Origin: Mesotaenium endlicherianum | Lineage: Eukaryota; Streptophyta; Zygnematophyceae; Zygnematales; Mesotaeniaceae | NCBI GenBank assembly: GCA_009602735.1 | Contig: WELA01003517.1 | Location: forward strand, 356,028-420,027 | Direction of reading: 5' to 3' | DNA length: 64,000 nt | Shown here: positions 33,533 through 45,170 of the stretch, one piece after another | How the letters are laid out: every line of letters starts with the position of its first letter | Numbering within the stretch: position 1 is the stretch's first letter | The notes under the pieces: model-generated | Database searches by the model: none | What the model was told of the DNA's origin: nothing | Seen by the model: the letters and a program-made list of their open reading frames with translations, nothing else | Position numbers and translations under genes: made by a program

Positions 33533-34127
33533 CCTGGTTATGGAATACGTATCTGCCGTATACGTATTACGTGAACGTACACACGTATTACGTCGAAGGT
33601 TGCCATATCACGAGCTAAATACGTGTGTCGGCGGAAAAACCGACATGTAAATCGACGGCGCGTGTGAAAAGCCAAAAATTGTGGACTCTGACAATTTGAC
33701 CGAACAAATAACGAACACGCGTCAAGTTATCGCCAATTAAACAAGAAGTGGCTGACGGGCACTGACGACTAGGGGTGGTCGGGAGTCGGGTGTGGTCGGG
33801 AGTGGTTGGGAGTGGTCGGAAGCCATCTGCATAGAATTTAGTGAACGGGGGCACAAGTAGTTGTTGGTCTTGTTAAGTGGCAAACGCGACTTTTCGGCCG
33901 AGTCTGTCCGTCGTCACTGGTCCAGTCGACAGACCCGTACATATACGGAATGAATATTGAAGTGAAACTTCTTTGAAATGGTTTGAATTGAATAAACTGG
34001 AGCAAAGCGACCCGGCTCTATCTACCTTATTTATTAATCCGCCTATTATACGTATTTTGTCACTACGGCAAAATACGCCGCATTATACGCCGCCAAATGA
34101 CCAATACGTGTGTATCCCATAACTAGG
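33533..34127. mobile_element. Small non-autonomous DNA transposon, hAT-like by target duplication
   Basis: 595 bp with imperfect terminal inverted repeats: CCTGGTTATGGAATAC at the left and CCTAGTTATGGGATAC (reverse strand) at the right, 14 of 16 matching. It is flanked by TATTCATA (33525-33532) and TATTTATA (34128-34135), an 8-bp target duplication with one change. Eight-base duplications are typical of hAT elements. No transposase is encoded. Inside are TACGTATTACG-type repeats near both ends and a GGTCGGGAGT minisatellite. The hAT label rests on duplication length only. Confidence 0.7.
33771..33823 (+). repeat. GGTCGGGAGT-type minisatellite
   Basis: Four to five imperfect units of 10-12 bases (GGTCGGGAGTC, GGTGTGGTCGGGAGT, GGTTGGGAGT, GGTCGGAAG) in the middle of the small DNA element. 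Confidence 0.7.
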
Positions 34128-34576
34128 TATTTATAACTATTGACTCATGTCATATGAATGTGTACACAACCGCGCAAGCAGACGCAACTTCCAACAAGTC
34201 GCGTGATCGCAAATACGCTTGTTTGGCGTTAAAAGATTTTTCGGAAATTGTCGCGTAACCTCCAAACGGCCGAACAACTCGTATTGCGTATTCGGCCAAA
34301 AGGGTTACGGTCGTTCGCTCGTCGTTGAACATAAACCAGTGCCCTAGCAGGTGCAACTTGAAGCACTCCAGTGCCTCATATTGTGCGAGCATATATACTT
34401 GCAAGAATCATTGTGAGTGCAACTCTCACAAGCACGCTTTCCACGACTTTTCATTTTCATTCTCACATGCTCAAGGAGTAGCAACAACGCAAAGATATTG
34501 TTATGTTCTTTCCACTACGTACTAATTTCTCTTACATACCAAGCAAAGACCCCAAAAAAAAACAAAAATGTTACTT

Positions 34577-34588
34577 CGGTATCAGGGC
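34577..34588 (+). promoter_or_regulatory. E5 primer-binding site
   Basis: CGGTATCAGGGC lies just after the 5' LTR end and resembles the complement of initiator methionine tRNA (TGGTATCAGAGC) with two differences. Confidence 0.5.
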
Positions 34589-35636
34589 CGATCTCGGTTT
34601 CTCCAAGGAAATTTCTGTTAGTGTGGTTATAAATATATTTTGGAGAAAACATACTTTTAAGTAAAACATTGATATAGTGGTTATTTGCGTCGAGATTTCC
34701 CCCCCATGCTCGCGGTCGCCGCATCAAAATTATATTTTGGATGATGATTCCCCTCGTCCTACTTCTTCCCCTTCACGTGGCCCTCACACGCCACGTTATT
34801 CGCCATTTGAGCCTTGCGGCCCACGTCGCCGTGATGACGTCGACCTTCATTCGTACTGCCGGAATCGCCTCCTTCTCCTACACCACCCCCGCCTTGTTCA
34901 CCTACGCCTCCTCCACCTTGTTCACCCACGCCCCCACCGCGCGAACCAACCCCTTCGCCTCGTGCTCCACACGTGCGGCCCGCCATTATTGATTCGTTGC
35001 CTTTTGATCCTAATGGGCACTATTTTCATAAGTGGAACGAGGAGGGGCATTGGCTAGAATTAGTCTTCTAGCCCACTCCAGCCAACTATCAACGTGTCTA
35101 TAGTCCGCGTTTTCGCAGTCGCTCTTGGTTTGTGAGGCCCGGAAGCCGTTTGTCGTGGCCGTGCGTCTAGACGAGGGCATATTGATAATCTTTATGTTGA
35201 CCAGCGTATGACTGTGGCCAAGGATTCGTACAATATGGATTAGACTCGTGTTAGGTCTACTGATCAATAACGAGGTCATTGAGTCAATGCTCTTGCTGAT
35301 TATGCACGCTGCCCTTGCTTGTAGTATGTGGGTAGTCCCTTTAAAAGAGTAGCTCAGGAGCCAATTGCAGAGCCTCCTTCTGAGCTATTCACAACACTCC
35401 TTAGTGTGTTACCTTATCCAGTGTTATGCACACTTGTCTTGTTTAAGAAAAACGCAAACATGTATTGCACCAATATATATTGCTGCATTCACTCATAAGC
35501 GCGAGAATTCTAAACACATACTTCAAATTCTCGCGCATTCAGCAATGCAAAATGGGACACATTTTCCAATTTTCTCTCAAGGCGAGGACTTTGCTCGTAA
35601 TGCATAACGTTTCCTTGGCTTTGAATATGACGTTTG
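34589..35636 (+). pseudogene. E5 gag-like remains
   Basis: Near 34.87-35.07 kb one frame reads a Pro-rich stretch (PPTPPPPCSPTPPP type) and then RPAIIDSLPFDPNGHYFHKW followed by NEEGHWLEL. A Pro-rich leader is common in gag, but no zinc knuckle or protease is recognisable. A perfect 11-bp inverted repeat lies at 35499-35536. The right end is set by the start of E4 homology at about 35637. Confidence 0.35.
35499..35536. repeat. Perfect 11-bp inverted repeat
   Basis: GCGCGAGAATT (35499-35509) and AATTCTCGCGC (35526-35536) pair across a 16-base loop. Function unknown; possibly the remnant of an end or a hairpin. Confidence 0.6.
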
Positions 35637-36862
35637 AGGATGGTAAGGTAAAGCAAGAGTGGCATCCTGTGTTGTATGAGTCTATGATTAATTATTCCGT
35701 GCATGATAAAGAGCTGCTAGCTATCATTCATGTGCTCAAACAGTAGAGAGCATACTTACATGGTAAAACTTTTAAGATGATTACAGATCATCTAGCTCTG
35801 ACTCACTTTCAGAAGTCCGAGCTCTCAAGGAGGGAGAACCGCTGGAGCTAGATGCTGGAGCAATTTCAAGTCCACATTGACTACAAACTAGGGAAGTTGA
35901 ATCCTGCTGATGCACTCTCTAGAAGACCTGACTTGCAAAAAAGGAACTTTAGTCAGTATGCTGTAGATAAAGTCCTGTGTGCACTCACTTCACTAAAGGT
36001 GAAAAAGTCCTCCATTGAACAACTTAGGAAAGCCTACTTTTCTGACCCAACATTTGAGCCCAGCCCCACTACTGGTGTGTGTCGTGCTATTGCACTCGGG
36101 TATAAGCTTAAGGGAGGGGTCTGGGTGACTAAAACCACTTCAGGCAGGCTGAAGCTGGTCATTCCTAATAGCTTGGAAATAAGGTCCCTTTCATTGAGTC
36201 AAGCACATGAGAGTTTATTGGGTGGGCATTTGGGGCAAGCCAAAACTGTTGGCAAACTGGCAAAACATTATCATTGGGAGGGATTACCTCGGAAGGTCTT
36301 GAAATACGTTAAGTCCTGTGACCAGTGTCAAAAGAATAAGTCTAGGCACACACCAACTGGGGGGCTATTACAACCACTACCCATCCCAACTAGACGTTGG
36401 GAATCAACATCCATGGACTGGGTGGTAACACTGCCACGAACTGCCAATGGGCATCATTCGATATTGGTAGTTGTGGATAAACTGGCAAAAATGGTCATTT
36501 TCATCCCCACAACTGTCAAAGTAACTGCACTCTAAACAGCGAGATAGTTCTACAACCATGTAGTATGCCAACATGGGCTACCCTCTAATATCATCTCAGA
36601 CAGAGACTCAAAAATTACCTCTAAGTCCTGGAGAGCTTTAATGGGGTTAATGGGAGTCAAACAGTTGCTCAGCAGAGCAAAGCACCCTCAGACCGATGGG
36701 CAGACTGAAAGAACTAACCGAGTTTTGCAAGAGGTGCTGAGAGCATACATTAACCAAAAACAAGACAATTGGGATGACCTGTTACCTCAAGTCCAATTTG
36801 CGGTCAACAATGCGGTGCACGCGTCAACGGGCAAGACTCCTTTTGAACTGAGCCTGGGGTAG
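35637..36862 (+). pseudogene. E4 RNase H end and integrase
   Basis: It contains [12 protein letters not shown], a [15 protein letters not shown]-like RNase H end, and the integrase zinc region (HESLLGGHLGQAKTVGKLAK, SCDQCQKNKSRHTPTGG). The core has SMDWVVTLPR and SDRDSK, then HPQTDGQTERTNRVLQEVLR. It is very close to E2 and E7 over this stretch. Confidence 0.85.
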
Positions 36863-36869
36863 AGTCCCT

Positions 36870-37490
36870 ATGTCTCCTTTAGATGTACTAGGGGAGTCTT
36901 TAAGTCACCCTGAGGGGATTGACAATTCGGTCTCCCTCCAGTTAAATCAGGATTTTGCTGACACCCTGTCACAAGTCCAACAGAACCTGCACAAAGCCCA
37001 AGCAAACCAACGAAAATACGCTAATCAGCACCGTCGAGAATTGACATTTTCTAAGGGCGATTTGGTCAAACTGCATTCTCAGCACCAGTAACTGCCTGGG
37101 GTGGTCAAGAAAAAGCTTGGTCCTGTCTGGGTCGGTCCATATTTGGTGGTGCGCTGTGTCGGTCACAATGCTTACAAACTGAACATGCCAGCAGAATACA
37201 AGGGTCACCCGGTCATTAATGTCTCCTTCCTCGAACCATACATTAAAGGTGACACACTGTTCACAGGTCGGTTACCTGTCCAACCGGGACCAGTCCCCGC
37301 TGTCCGGGATGGTGATCTTGAGGAATATGAGGTCGAGGAGATTTTAGACGCTCGCTCTGTCCGTCGATTATCTAAATATGTCATGAAGTACCTGGTCAGA
37401 TGGAAGGGTTACGATGCCTCTAGGGACACTTGAGAATTTAAATTCCAGCTGACCAATGCCAAAGGGGCGTTGAAACGGTTTTACCTTTAG
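36870..37490 (+). pseudogene. E4 integrase C-terminal part and chromodomain
   Basis: The barrel (KLGPVWVGPYLVVRCVGHNA, VINVSFLEPYIKGDTLF) is followed by a chromodomain, EEYEVEEILDARSVRRLSKY then VMKYLVRWKGYDASRDT, at about 37320-37430. In the family this domain binds histone marks and guides integration. Confidence 0.87.
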
Positions 37491-37561
37491 GCGGCTGGTA
37501 CCCTTCCCTAACAATCATTTCAGTAAATATGGATAGGTGACAGGAGGTCCTGTCTCTATAT

Positions 37562-37644
37562 CAGTCGGAGGGGAATGTGATAGTTAGTGACAGATAGTGA
37601 CAGTGGTGACAGGCAGCCCACCTTTAAGCTTAAGTTGGAGGGAG
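37562..37644 (+). promoter_or_regulatory. E4 internal polypurine-like tract pair
   Basis: GTCGGAGGGGAATGTGA (from 37563) and TTAAGTTGGAGGGAG (37630-37644) flank the repeats GTGATAG, GTGACAG, GTGACAG, GTGACAG. Both tracts resemble the true 3' tract at 39684-39698. Confidence 0.6.
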
Positions 37645-37860
37645 TGTGTTCCGTTTCGGGATTAACCAGGCAAATTTTATAATCATTCTACACACTCAAC
37701 CTGTGCTCATACTCACTTTTTCTCTCTAACTCAATTCTCTCTTATATTCACTCATACAAGGTACTACACGCTGGGGATTCTCCCTATCACGTTCTTCTTA
37801 ACAACGGGCACTCAGTAGCGGCTAAGTATCATGACTATACTAACTTCATTGTGTTTATGA

Positions 37861-39540
37861 TTGAGCAGGATGACTCAGAAGTTGGAACTTAAGAGGAAGA
37901 GAAGAGCGGAAGAGGCACACGCAGAATACTTGCAATTTCGTGGCGACATCAAATCATCCTCCATCTCCGCTCGGGAATCACAACGACTCCAACAACAGCG
38001 GGAGGCACAAAAGAAGAAGGAGGAGGAGGAGCAGGCCAGGCTGAGGCAGGAAGAATTGGACAGAAAAGTTGCAGAGAAGGCCAAGAGGGCGAAAGAGGAG
38101 AGGCAAGCTGAGGAGAGGCGGAAGCAGCAGGATGACAAAGAAGAACAGAGGAGAATCAGAAGCTACCGCTACACGCTGCTGGGCAAGGCCTTTGATCTAC
38201 TAGAGGAGGCCTTCAAGTATGCCCAGAGAAGTCGCAGTGAGGCACAGCAGGACATCTTGCAGAGGGAAGGGGAGACATCTAAAAACTTCGACAAGGATAT
38301 AGTGGTCAGCATAGGGCTACTCCTCTACCACGATTATGCCATGATGGTAGGTTATACAGTCAGAGAGGCCAAGGCAATGGCCCAAGCAAATGAGACAGGA
38401 GCTGTATTGATCCCAGGTATCTGGGGAAAGGATAGGGTCATCAGGATGACCCCCATGGACGCGGACAACTTTAAGGACTCTACACCCCATAACCGGTTCA
38501 AGGCCATGTATAATGAGGTGGAGAGGAGAAGCTGGGAGTTCTTGGCCAGAGAAACCAGTCAACTGGACTTCGCAGGGCACTGGTACCCGTGCACTCTGAA
38601 AAGAACAACCCCTGCCTTTTTCCAGAAACCCACCGATTGGCGGTGGATGACCATCAACATGAGGGACCAGCAAAATGACAAGGCAAGGGAGGAAGACTTC
38701 CTAACGGACCTATAGGGGAACATAGTGTTGCCTCCTCATATTGCCGCTTGGGACCCAAGACTGGATGGAGTAAGAGACTGCATGAGCCAAGAAATACAGG
38801 AGGACAGCAGCAGGGCCCGTGAGTCATTCTCTAAAGGGAAGCACGCTTATGCCAAATGGGCAAGCAAGCAGGAAGGAAAGGACCTGTATGCAATCCGGAC
38901 TCAACAGCCCCTACCAGCACCCAAAAGGGGATGGTCAGTGGGATTTTTTTTTTCTTGGGAAGAGCTGGAGCAGCTGACAGAAGAGACCCCAGCGGTCTCA
39001 GAGTAACCAGGGGAAGGAGAGGTGGAGGGATCGGAGGAAGAAGAAAGGAAGGCGAGGAAGAGGACACTAGCCCCGCTGTGATCCTGACACCTGCCACATC
39101 CCCTGTAAGGGAGAAGACTGGGTTGGCCTTGCAACAGCTCGCTGAAGAGGAAGATATCACTTGGCTGGGAACTGCCAGAGGATAGAGGCCATCTGCAGGC
39201 ACAGAGACCCAGTCAGACGGGGCAAACAGGAGGGCTGCTAGAGAGATAGCTGGAGGCCTGCCAGCATCTCCCTCGCAGAGAGGGCATGTGCCCTTGGCTC
39301 ATGTCATGCAACATCCTTCTGGGATGCCGGTATATGTACCTGTCAGTTTGAGGTGTGTCCAGAAGAAGATTGCCTCCAATCAATTCCAGACTGTGCAAGA
39401 GGAAATAGTTCAGGAACTGCGTTCTCCGCGGGGCCCCTACGCGGATCCCCCATGCTTCAGGAGACCCCAAGACAGGAGGAGGTCTGGCTCCCCTGATCAT
39501 GGGGCCCAAGGAACATCTCCTTCCTAATGGCAGTAGGCTG
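37861..39540 (+). pseudogene. E4 ORF3 copy
   Basis: It starts MSRMTQKLELKRKRRAEEAH and is open for about 285 residues through the coiled coil and the conserved middle (YRYTLLGKAFDLLEEAFKYA, VSIGLLLYHDYAMMVGYTVR, IPGIWGKDRVIRMTPMDADN, FKAMYNEVERRSWEFLARET). It continues with PPHIAAWDPRLDGVRDCMSQ, a basic stretch, Glu-rich and Pro/Gln-rich parts. No signal peptide or membrane helix. Same protein as at 15985-17690, which confirms it as a conserved part of the element. Confidence 0.78.
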
Positions 39541-39683
39541 AAGGTCAACGAGAGAGCACGCTGTTACTAGTGACCCCACCCGTTAGGTATCAGGGTTGAA
39601 GCAAAAGGTGTTGGGAGGCAGATCAGCACTTTCAGCTAGAGGGACCAGGTACCTAGTGTTAGTGTTGTCGAGGCGACAATTTG

Positions 39684-39698
39684 TTAAGTTGGAGGGAT
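39684..39698 (+). promoter_or_regulatory. E4 3' polypurine tract
   Basis: TTAAGTTGGAGGGAT immediately before the LTR start TGTAATGAATC. Confidence 0.8.
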
Positions 39699-40415
39699 TG
39701 TAATGAATCAGTATATTGGTAGATATAATATTCGTCTAAATATAGTAGTTAATTAAGTTCAGCCTGCTGAACTTTAGTTAATATTCAGTCTGCTGGACTT
39801 CATAAATTAATCAATTTAATGACTCAGCCGGGAGGAGCAGGCTGAAGTCAACTTAGGTCAGCTTGCTGACACACTCTTTGACAGCCATTTGACTTCCGTA
39901 CTCGGTAGCAGCGAACTGCCTAGATATGCATCTAAGTGTGGTGTGCTAGATGAATGGCCAGATGACATCCCTATGATGGATGGCGATTTGGGATGATGGG
40001 AGATGGCGGATTTGGTTAACCGAGGTCCTACCAACGTGGTTAACTCCCGGGTAGGCAGTGCCATCGCACCGGCCGTTGAAAAGTAAACTCATTCCTTGTA
40101 CATATGCTAGGCATTGCTCTCGAGTTTGGCATTCGGGAACGAGGCCAACTCTCTTGTACAGCTTACTGAGAGAGATCTGAATCCAAGGCGAGAAGCCATT
40201 GATATGCACTATCTCCTAGCCTTGCTTAAGTGTGAGTTTACTGATTGCATTATTGATGCTAGTTTACTACCATTTGACTTACGAGTATTGTCCACTGCTA
40301 GTGTGTTGTCCTTTTGCTGTTTAATCAATCAACAGAACATACCACAAAGATTACTTGCTGATATAAAGATCGTCATTATTTGTTAATCGCCTTTTTAGTA
40401 AGTCGATTCATTTCA
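39699..40415 (+). repeat. E4 3' LTR
   Basis: 717 bp, TGTAATGAATCAGTAT to CGATTCATTTCA. The first 180 bases contain four inverted CAGC/GCTG units (39756-39773, about 39787-39798, 39822-39850, 39857-39870). Confidence 0.9.
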
Positions 40416-42305
40416 ATAAATGTGCTGTTTGTTGAGAATGAGACGATGCATTTTACTTTCAAGCGCATTTCGTATGCCCTCACTCATGCGCCAGTTCTCA
40501 CATTGCCCAATTCAAACCTGCCTTACAAGGTAGTCGCAAACGCGTCCGGTGTTGGAATAGCAAATGGGCTGCAGGCAGGCCGGCCTATCAATTTCAAGAG
40601 TCGAAAGCTAACACCTCCCAGACAAAACTACTCAAAAACAGCGCAGGAGCTCTAGGTAGTTATGTGTGCTTTGAAAATTTGACGATGTTATTTGGAAGAC
40701 TGCAAGGGTTTGACAGTGGTCACGGAGCACTGCCAAATACCTTCTTCCAAATTCAGCCAACGCTATCAAGACGGCAGACGAGATGGTTTGAGTTCTTACA
40801 ACGATTACACTTTATTTGGGCGTAGTGCCCTAGTTGCAACAATGTTGCCGACCCGCTAAGTCGAATTCCTCCGACTGGATTATTGCTCTTGGGGACTGTT
40901 GCGGGGGTTGTAGAACAAAATGGTAAGGTTTCCAGGGTGGCCACTCTTGCTTCTGCTGTACTCCCCCAGACGACTGCTGTACCAACGCCTGGTGACGCGG
41001 GCACACCCTTCTTGGATAGCATAGGTAACTCTGAGTAACTTGACCTGCATCACTTATTTTGCGAGGGCTATCTCGAGGGTCCGTTTTTTCTAAATTGCTT
41101 GGGTACTTACTGGCTCTAGCGGTGTAGCCGTAACGATGGACAATATGGACAAAAGGAAAGAATGCTCAAACTATACATTTGAGTCGCGATCTTGGTGGCA
41201 AAATGGGCGCATTGTGGTCCCAGAAGGCCAAGTAAGACATGTGCTACAATTGGAAGTGCATGACTCTCCTTACACGGGTCATCAAGGATTTACTAAAACC
41301 ATTCACACGTTGCACCAAGGGTCCACGTGGCCGTCCTTCCAAGTTGATGTTGCCGAGTACATCACGAATTGTGCAACTTGTCAGAAGACTAAGCTGGGCA
41401 ATGCGTTGCCAGCTGGAAAGTTGCGAGCATTGGAACTTGTAGGTGGCCCGTGGGAAAGCATTAGTTTCAACTTTGTCGTGGAATTGCCTACCACCAAAAT
41501 GGGTCACAGTGGGGTGTTAATGATTGTGCATTGTTCCACTGTAAGATGGCGCACTTCGTGCCCACTAAACCATCACTTGATGCAAAAGAGACCGCTCAGC
41601 TCTTCATTGATCATGTGTTCAAGTTACATGGCATGCCAAAGCAGATCATAAGATATCATAGTTACGAGCCACTTTGGGCAGGAAGTGTGCACGTATTTTG
41701 GCACAAAACTTAAGATGTCAACAAGCTTCCATCCTCGGATACATGACCAGACAGAACGTATATTGCGTTCTTCAACAGTTCCTTAGGCATTATGTAAATC
41801 CTCGCCAAGACAATTGGGATACCCTTCACTTAGTTGCAGAGTTCGCCGAAAATAATGCTTATCAGAAAGTATTGAAGAAATTCTTATTTTCCTTAAATAT
41901 GGGAGACATCCGCACACTCCGTTGACATAAGTGGTTTCGGGTCAGATGAAGGAGTCAACCATGAGAGTACCAAATGCGCGCCAATTTGTCCATTTCCTTC
42001 AAGAGGTGCACAAACAGGCAAAGATGGCCTTAGACGCTGCACGAGATCGGCAGAAGAAGTTTGCTGACATGCCCAGGAAAGAGTTAAGTTTTGAGGAAGG
42101 CAATAAAGTCGTTTTGCAAACCAAGAATTTGCAACTCAAGCACCCAGGAAAGTGTAAGCTTTTGCCTTGTTGGATAGGCCCTTCTATCGTTAGTGCAAAG
42201 GTTGCTCATGGTGCATACCGAATGAATTTCTCTAAGTCCATGGGGCGTACGCATTCTGTGCTCCCTCTTAGTTTACTAGATTTTTTTTGATTTAATGGCC
42301 GCTAT
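40416..42305 (+). pseudogene. E5 RNase H and integrase
   Basis: RNase H blocks: FTFKRISYALTHAPVLTLPN, a DASGVGIANGLQAGRPINFK-like segment, and SRKLTPPRQNYSKTAQEL. Integrase zinc region: VHDSPYTGHQGFTKTIHTLH then ITNCATCQKTKLGNALPAG; core: WESISFNFVVELPTTKMGHS. A gag-pol tail near 42.0-42.3 kb has FVHFLQEVHKQAKMALDAAR and LLPCWIGPSIVSAKVAHGAY (barrel). It differs clearly from the E2 family. No chromodomain is evident. A fossil. Confidence 0.75.
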
Positions 42306-42740
42306 CAGCCACAAGCACCAAAATTGGAACTCAAAACAAGATGACATAGCCTGGGATGTAGAGGAAGTTAAAGGACATCGCTACACCAGTCATAAGCCTC
42401 CCAGAGTTTAATTTTTGATAAGATAGCTCATCTACGATTTCAGTTGAAATTCTTATGAATTGCCGGATGAAATTCTGCATGATTGTAGTGACATGGTTCA
42501 ACAATACTGGTTACGATGGGCTAAAGCTCAAAAACTCTGTGCTGAGGCAAACAACGTGCTGCCTGGCGCACTTCGTAAGCCAACAAACAAACGCAAAAGA
42601 GTCGCGGCCAAATAATCGATCTTTTCCGTACCTGTTCCGCTGCAATCGTCCGTTCGCCCGAAAGTGTGTTTTACGTTTGGTAAGGCAAGTAAGGACACCG
42701 ACTATTTAAAAGACGTATGCTTAACGAGGACGTTAAGTTC
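42306..42740 (+). other. E5 3' noncoding end
   Basis: Between the integrase tail and the polypurine tract. Short open stretches only, one with RNNRSFPYLFRCNRPF; no domain recognised. Confidence 0.4.
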
Positions 42741-42755
42741 TTTTAAGGGGGAGAG
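42741..42755 (+). promoter_or_regulatory. E5 polypurine tract
   Basis: TTTTAAGGGGGAGAG directly before TGTAACCATCTGAGC, the start of the E5 3' LTR. Confidence 0.75.
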
Positions 42756-42782
42756 TGTAACCATCTGAGCACTTTAGACGTA
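42756..42782 (+). repeat. E5 3' LTR, first piece
   Basis: TGTAACCATCTGAGC onward, matching the start of the solo LTR at 29973. It is interrupted by E6 and resumes at 55998. The four bases CGTA (42779-42782) recur at 55994-55997 as the probable target duplication of E6. Confidence 0.7.
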
Positions 42783-43792
42783 TGTCATGATTCATTAAGT
42801 CGAGGTTGACGTACGAACCAAAATCTACGTGTGTGAACCATCAACCTAGGAAGACCAACTTTGCATTGACTTTACGCATCCATATGTTGACCTTCTCTAG
42901 ATTTCCGAGTCACCAAAGTGTAGCGCGTCGAAGCATCTACCGAAGGGCACCGATTTTGCGTCATTTGGTTAATTATCGAGCGAGATAGACGCGATTTAGT
43001 CCGCACTCCTTTCGGCACCTAGCGGAATCACACCTAATGGCCAACTTGTGACTCAATGCACCCCAAGGCGAGAATGTTGACCATTCGTGACCCCAAGAAC
43101 CCCTAGCTTTGTGCGCACAAATCCGCGAGCCCTTTAGACTACATAAGTCTTGCATTTCCACAGTGTAAGTGCATCATTGAGGCTATAACTTGGTGACTGC
43201 ATCACCTACTCCTAGAGGAAGCTTCCTCAAGTTTCAGAGTCACTTTTGAGGCGCTATCTAGGTAGAACTACCCAAGGTAAGCTCCACGAATGAGAGACAC
43301 TTAGCATATTTTACGTGCTTTGCTTTGATTGGTTTGAGTTATGCTTAGCCTATAAGAGTGCTAGTACATGCCTTGTACACATTAGTGGAAATAGAAGAGC
43401 CTCCTAGAGTGACTACATGCATTGGATCCGCCGCATACGACGCCGGGTTTTCAGGAGTATAAGTGCTAGAGATGTCCCTAGAGGAACATCTTTTCAGAAG
43501 TCCCATTATGCCAGTTGTAAGTCACAGAGATTATCAGTAAAGCTTACACTTTTATCTCTTGTGTTTTCAGGACCACTTTGTCCCTCTCTTGTGTAGAGCA
43601 AGCCTTTTTGGCTTCCAATCACTAGAAGAACTTCACAAGCGGTGAGCAATGTCACAGCTCATACCCCCTGCCATAGGACTACTCTTGAAGATCATGATGT
43701 GCTTCCAGTGATCTTTTGGGCCAGACTTCATTAGTTGTTTTCCTACCAGATTACAGTCTTGAGGTGCTCACTCTGGAGAGTACACACTCCTT
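42783..43792 (+). repeat. E6 terminal repeat segment B, left copy
   Basis: 1010 bp from TGTCATGATTCATTAAG to GGAGAGTACACACTCCTT. It matches 54848-55856 over its full length with few differences. Unlike the right copy it is not followed by segment A. Confidence 0.9.
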
Positions 43793-43841
43793 ACTTCTAA
43801 AAGATCTCTCTTTGCCTGCACGCAATTAGAATCTTCAGCGT

Positions 43842-45170
43842 ATGCCTACCCGTAGTGGGCGTGCTTACCAACCTTACTACGAAGGGGTTAGTGGAGAAGA
43901 CTCAGACTCCGATCTCAGTACTGTCACTGAACCCTCTGAAGGGGAGCAGATGGCACTCGTGCTTTCTGTGATTGTCCCTGAGCCGTCTTCTCGTCGGGCT
44001 CACCACGATTCCTGGTATCCCATGGCAGGTGACCACGAGGTCAAGACTGTTAGGTCCTCCCTCTTCTGCTTCTGCGGTAGGCCAGGAACTTGTGATCTGG
44101 ACGACACAATCTCAGAGTTCAAGGCTAAGTTCGTGACCGCGAGGCTTAAGACGCCCGCGCTCACTAAGCGTGACGTGTTCTATACGCTCATGCGCTATCT
44201 CCTCTACGAGGCCCGTGACACATTCCGTGAGAAGTGTGACAAGATCTACGCACGCACAAAGCCTGTGGGGGAACCCCCAGTAGAGACCCCCCACGCTGAC
44301 CCGGTCAAGGCCTTCTGGGACGTCCTCAGGAAGGAGTTCGAGGCCGCGACCGAAGAGAAGGTGTACAAGCTGCACCACTTATTCCGCCGCAAGAATGAGA
44401 CGATCTGCATGATGTACCGCCGCTTGACGCACCTTTGCCGAGACGTTGGCACCGTTACTGACCGGGAGGCAGCGGAGATCTTCTTGCGCGCCGTAGAGCC
44501 ACGTTTGAGGGAGCGAGCCATGGCTCCTCTCATCTACCACATCGGCTCCGAGTACTTGCTGGAGGATGCTCACCTCTCAATCATGAAGCAAAGCTTGGCC
44601 GCCGCACGGAGCAACATTAGCGACCGTGTAGGCCTCGCATCCACGGGCGTACGCCAAGAGTCTTTGGTGCTGCCATCCCCGACAATGCGCCCAGTTCCGG
44701 CTCGCCTGCCCCAACAGCAGCAGCAGCCTCAGCGCTCTCAGTTGTCCTAGCAGACCCAGCAGCGCGGGGCTCCGCGTGGCCGCATTTCCATGGCCGCCAC
44801 GACGAGCGACCCCTGTTGGTCTAGCGGGAAGACGGGCAACTCTCGCTAGAACTGCACTATTGCGCAGAATGGCAAGCCCGGTGACTGCACCTACTGTGGC
44901 AAGGGCGGCCACCTGCAGATAGTATGCCTGCAGAAGAAGCGCGACGCCGAGAACAGACGCGCACGTGACGGCCCTGCGCCAGCAGCAGGACTTCGGGGCA
45001 TGCGTAGCCCTCGCACGGGCGGACGTCCCTCGATGGCTGCAACCTCGGCTACGATGGACGCCGCGCTGACCCCCGGAGCCGATTACTACAGTCTTGACGA
45101 CGTCAGCAACGCCCTCGTAGAGGCCAACGCAGAGATTGCCAGACTCCGCGGCCTCGTCGCTACCGACAGT
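43842..45170 (+). pseudogene. E6 gag with CCHC zinc knuckle
   Basis: It begins MPTRSGRAYQPYYEGVSGED soon after the left repeat. The core (about residues 85-270) has DDTISEFKAKFVTARLKTPA, a VFYTLMRYLLYEARDTFREK helix pair, FEAATEEKVYKLHHLFRRKN and TDREAAEIFLRAVEPRLRER, typical of Ty3/gypsy gag. A zinc knuckle CTYCGKGGHLQIVC lies near 44895-44936, then an Ala/Arg-rich stretch and a short coiled segment (ALVEANAEIARLRGLV). Confidence 0.8.

Larger units (their letters stand above)
33223..34574 (+). repeat. E5 5' LTR with an inserted DNA element
   Basis: It starts TGTAACAAACAGAGC and ends ATGTTAC. Without the 595-bp insertion and its duplicated target it is about 750 bp, comparable to the solo LTR at 29973-30625. 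Shared blocks include TTGCTATTGCAAAAAGAATC near its start and CACTCCAGTGCCTCA with TATATACTTGCAAGAATC near its end. Confidence 0.75.
35637..40415 (+). mobile_element. E4: partial E2-family Ty3/gypsy element nested in E5, fossil
   Basis: It holds, in order, RNase H (part), integrase, chromodomain, the spacer with two polypurine-like tracts, ORF3, the 3' polypurine tract and the 3' LTR (39699-40415). Homology to the family begins at about 35637 with DGKVKQEWHPVLYESM and ends exactly at the LTR end CATTTCA. Directly after it the RNase H region of E5 begins. It is broken in several places; gag, protease and RT are not present in this copy. Confidence 0.85.
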
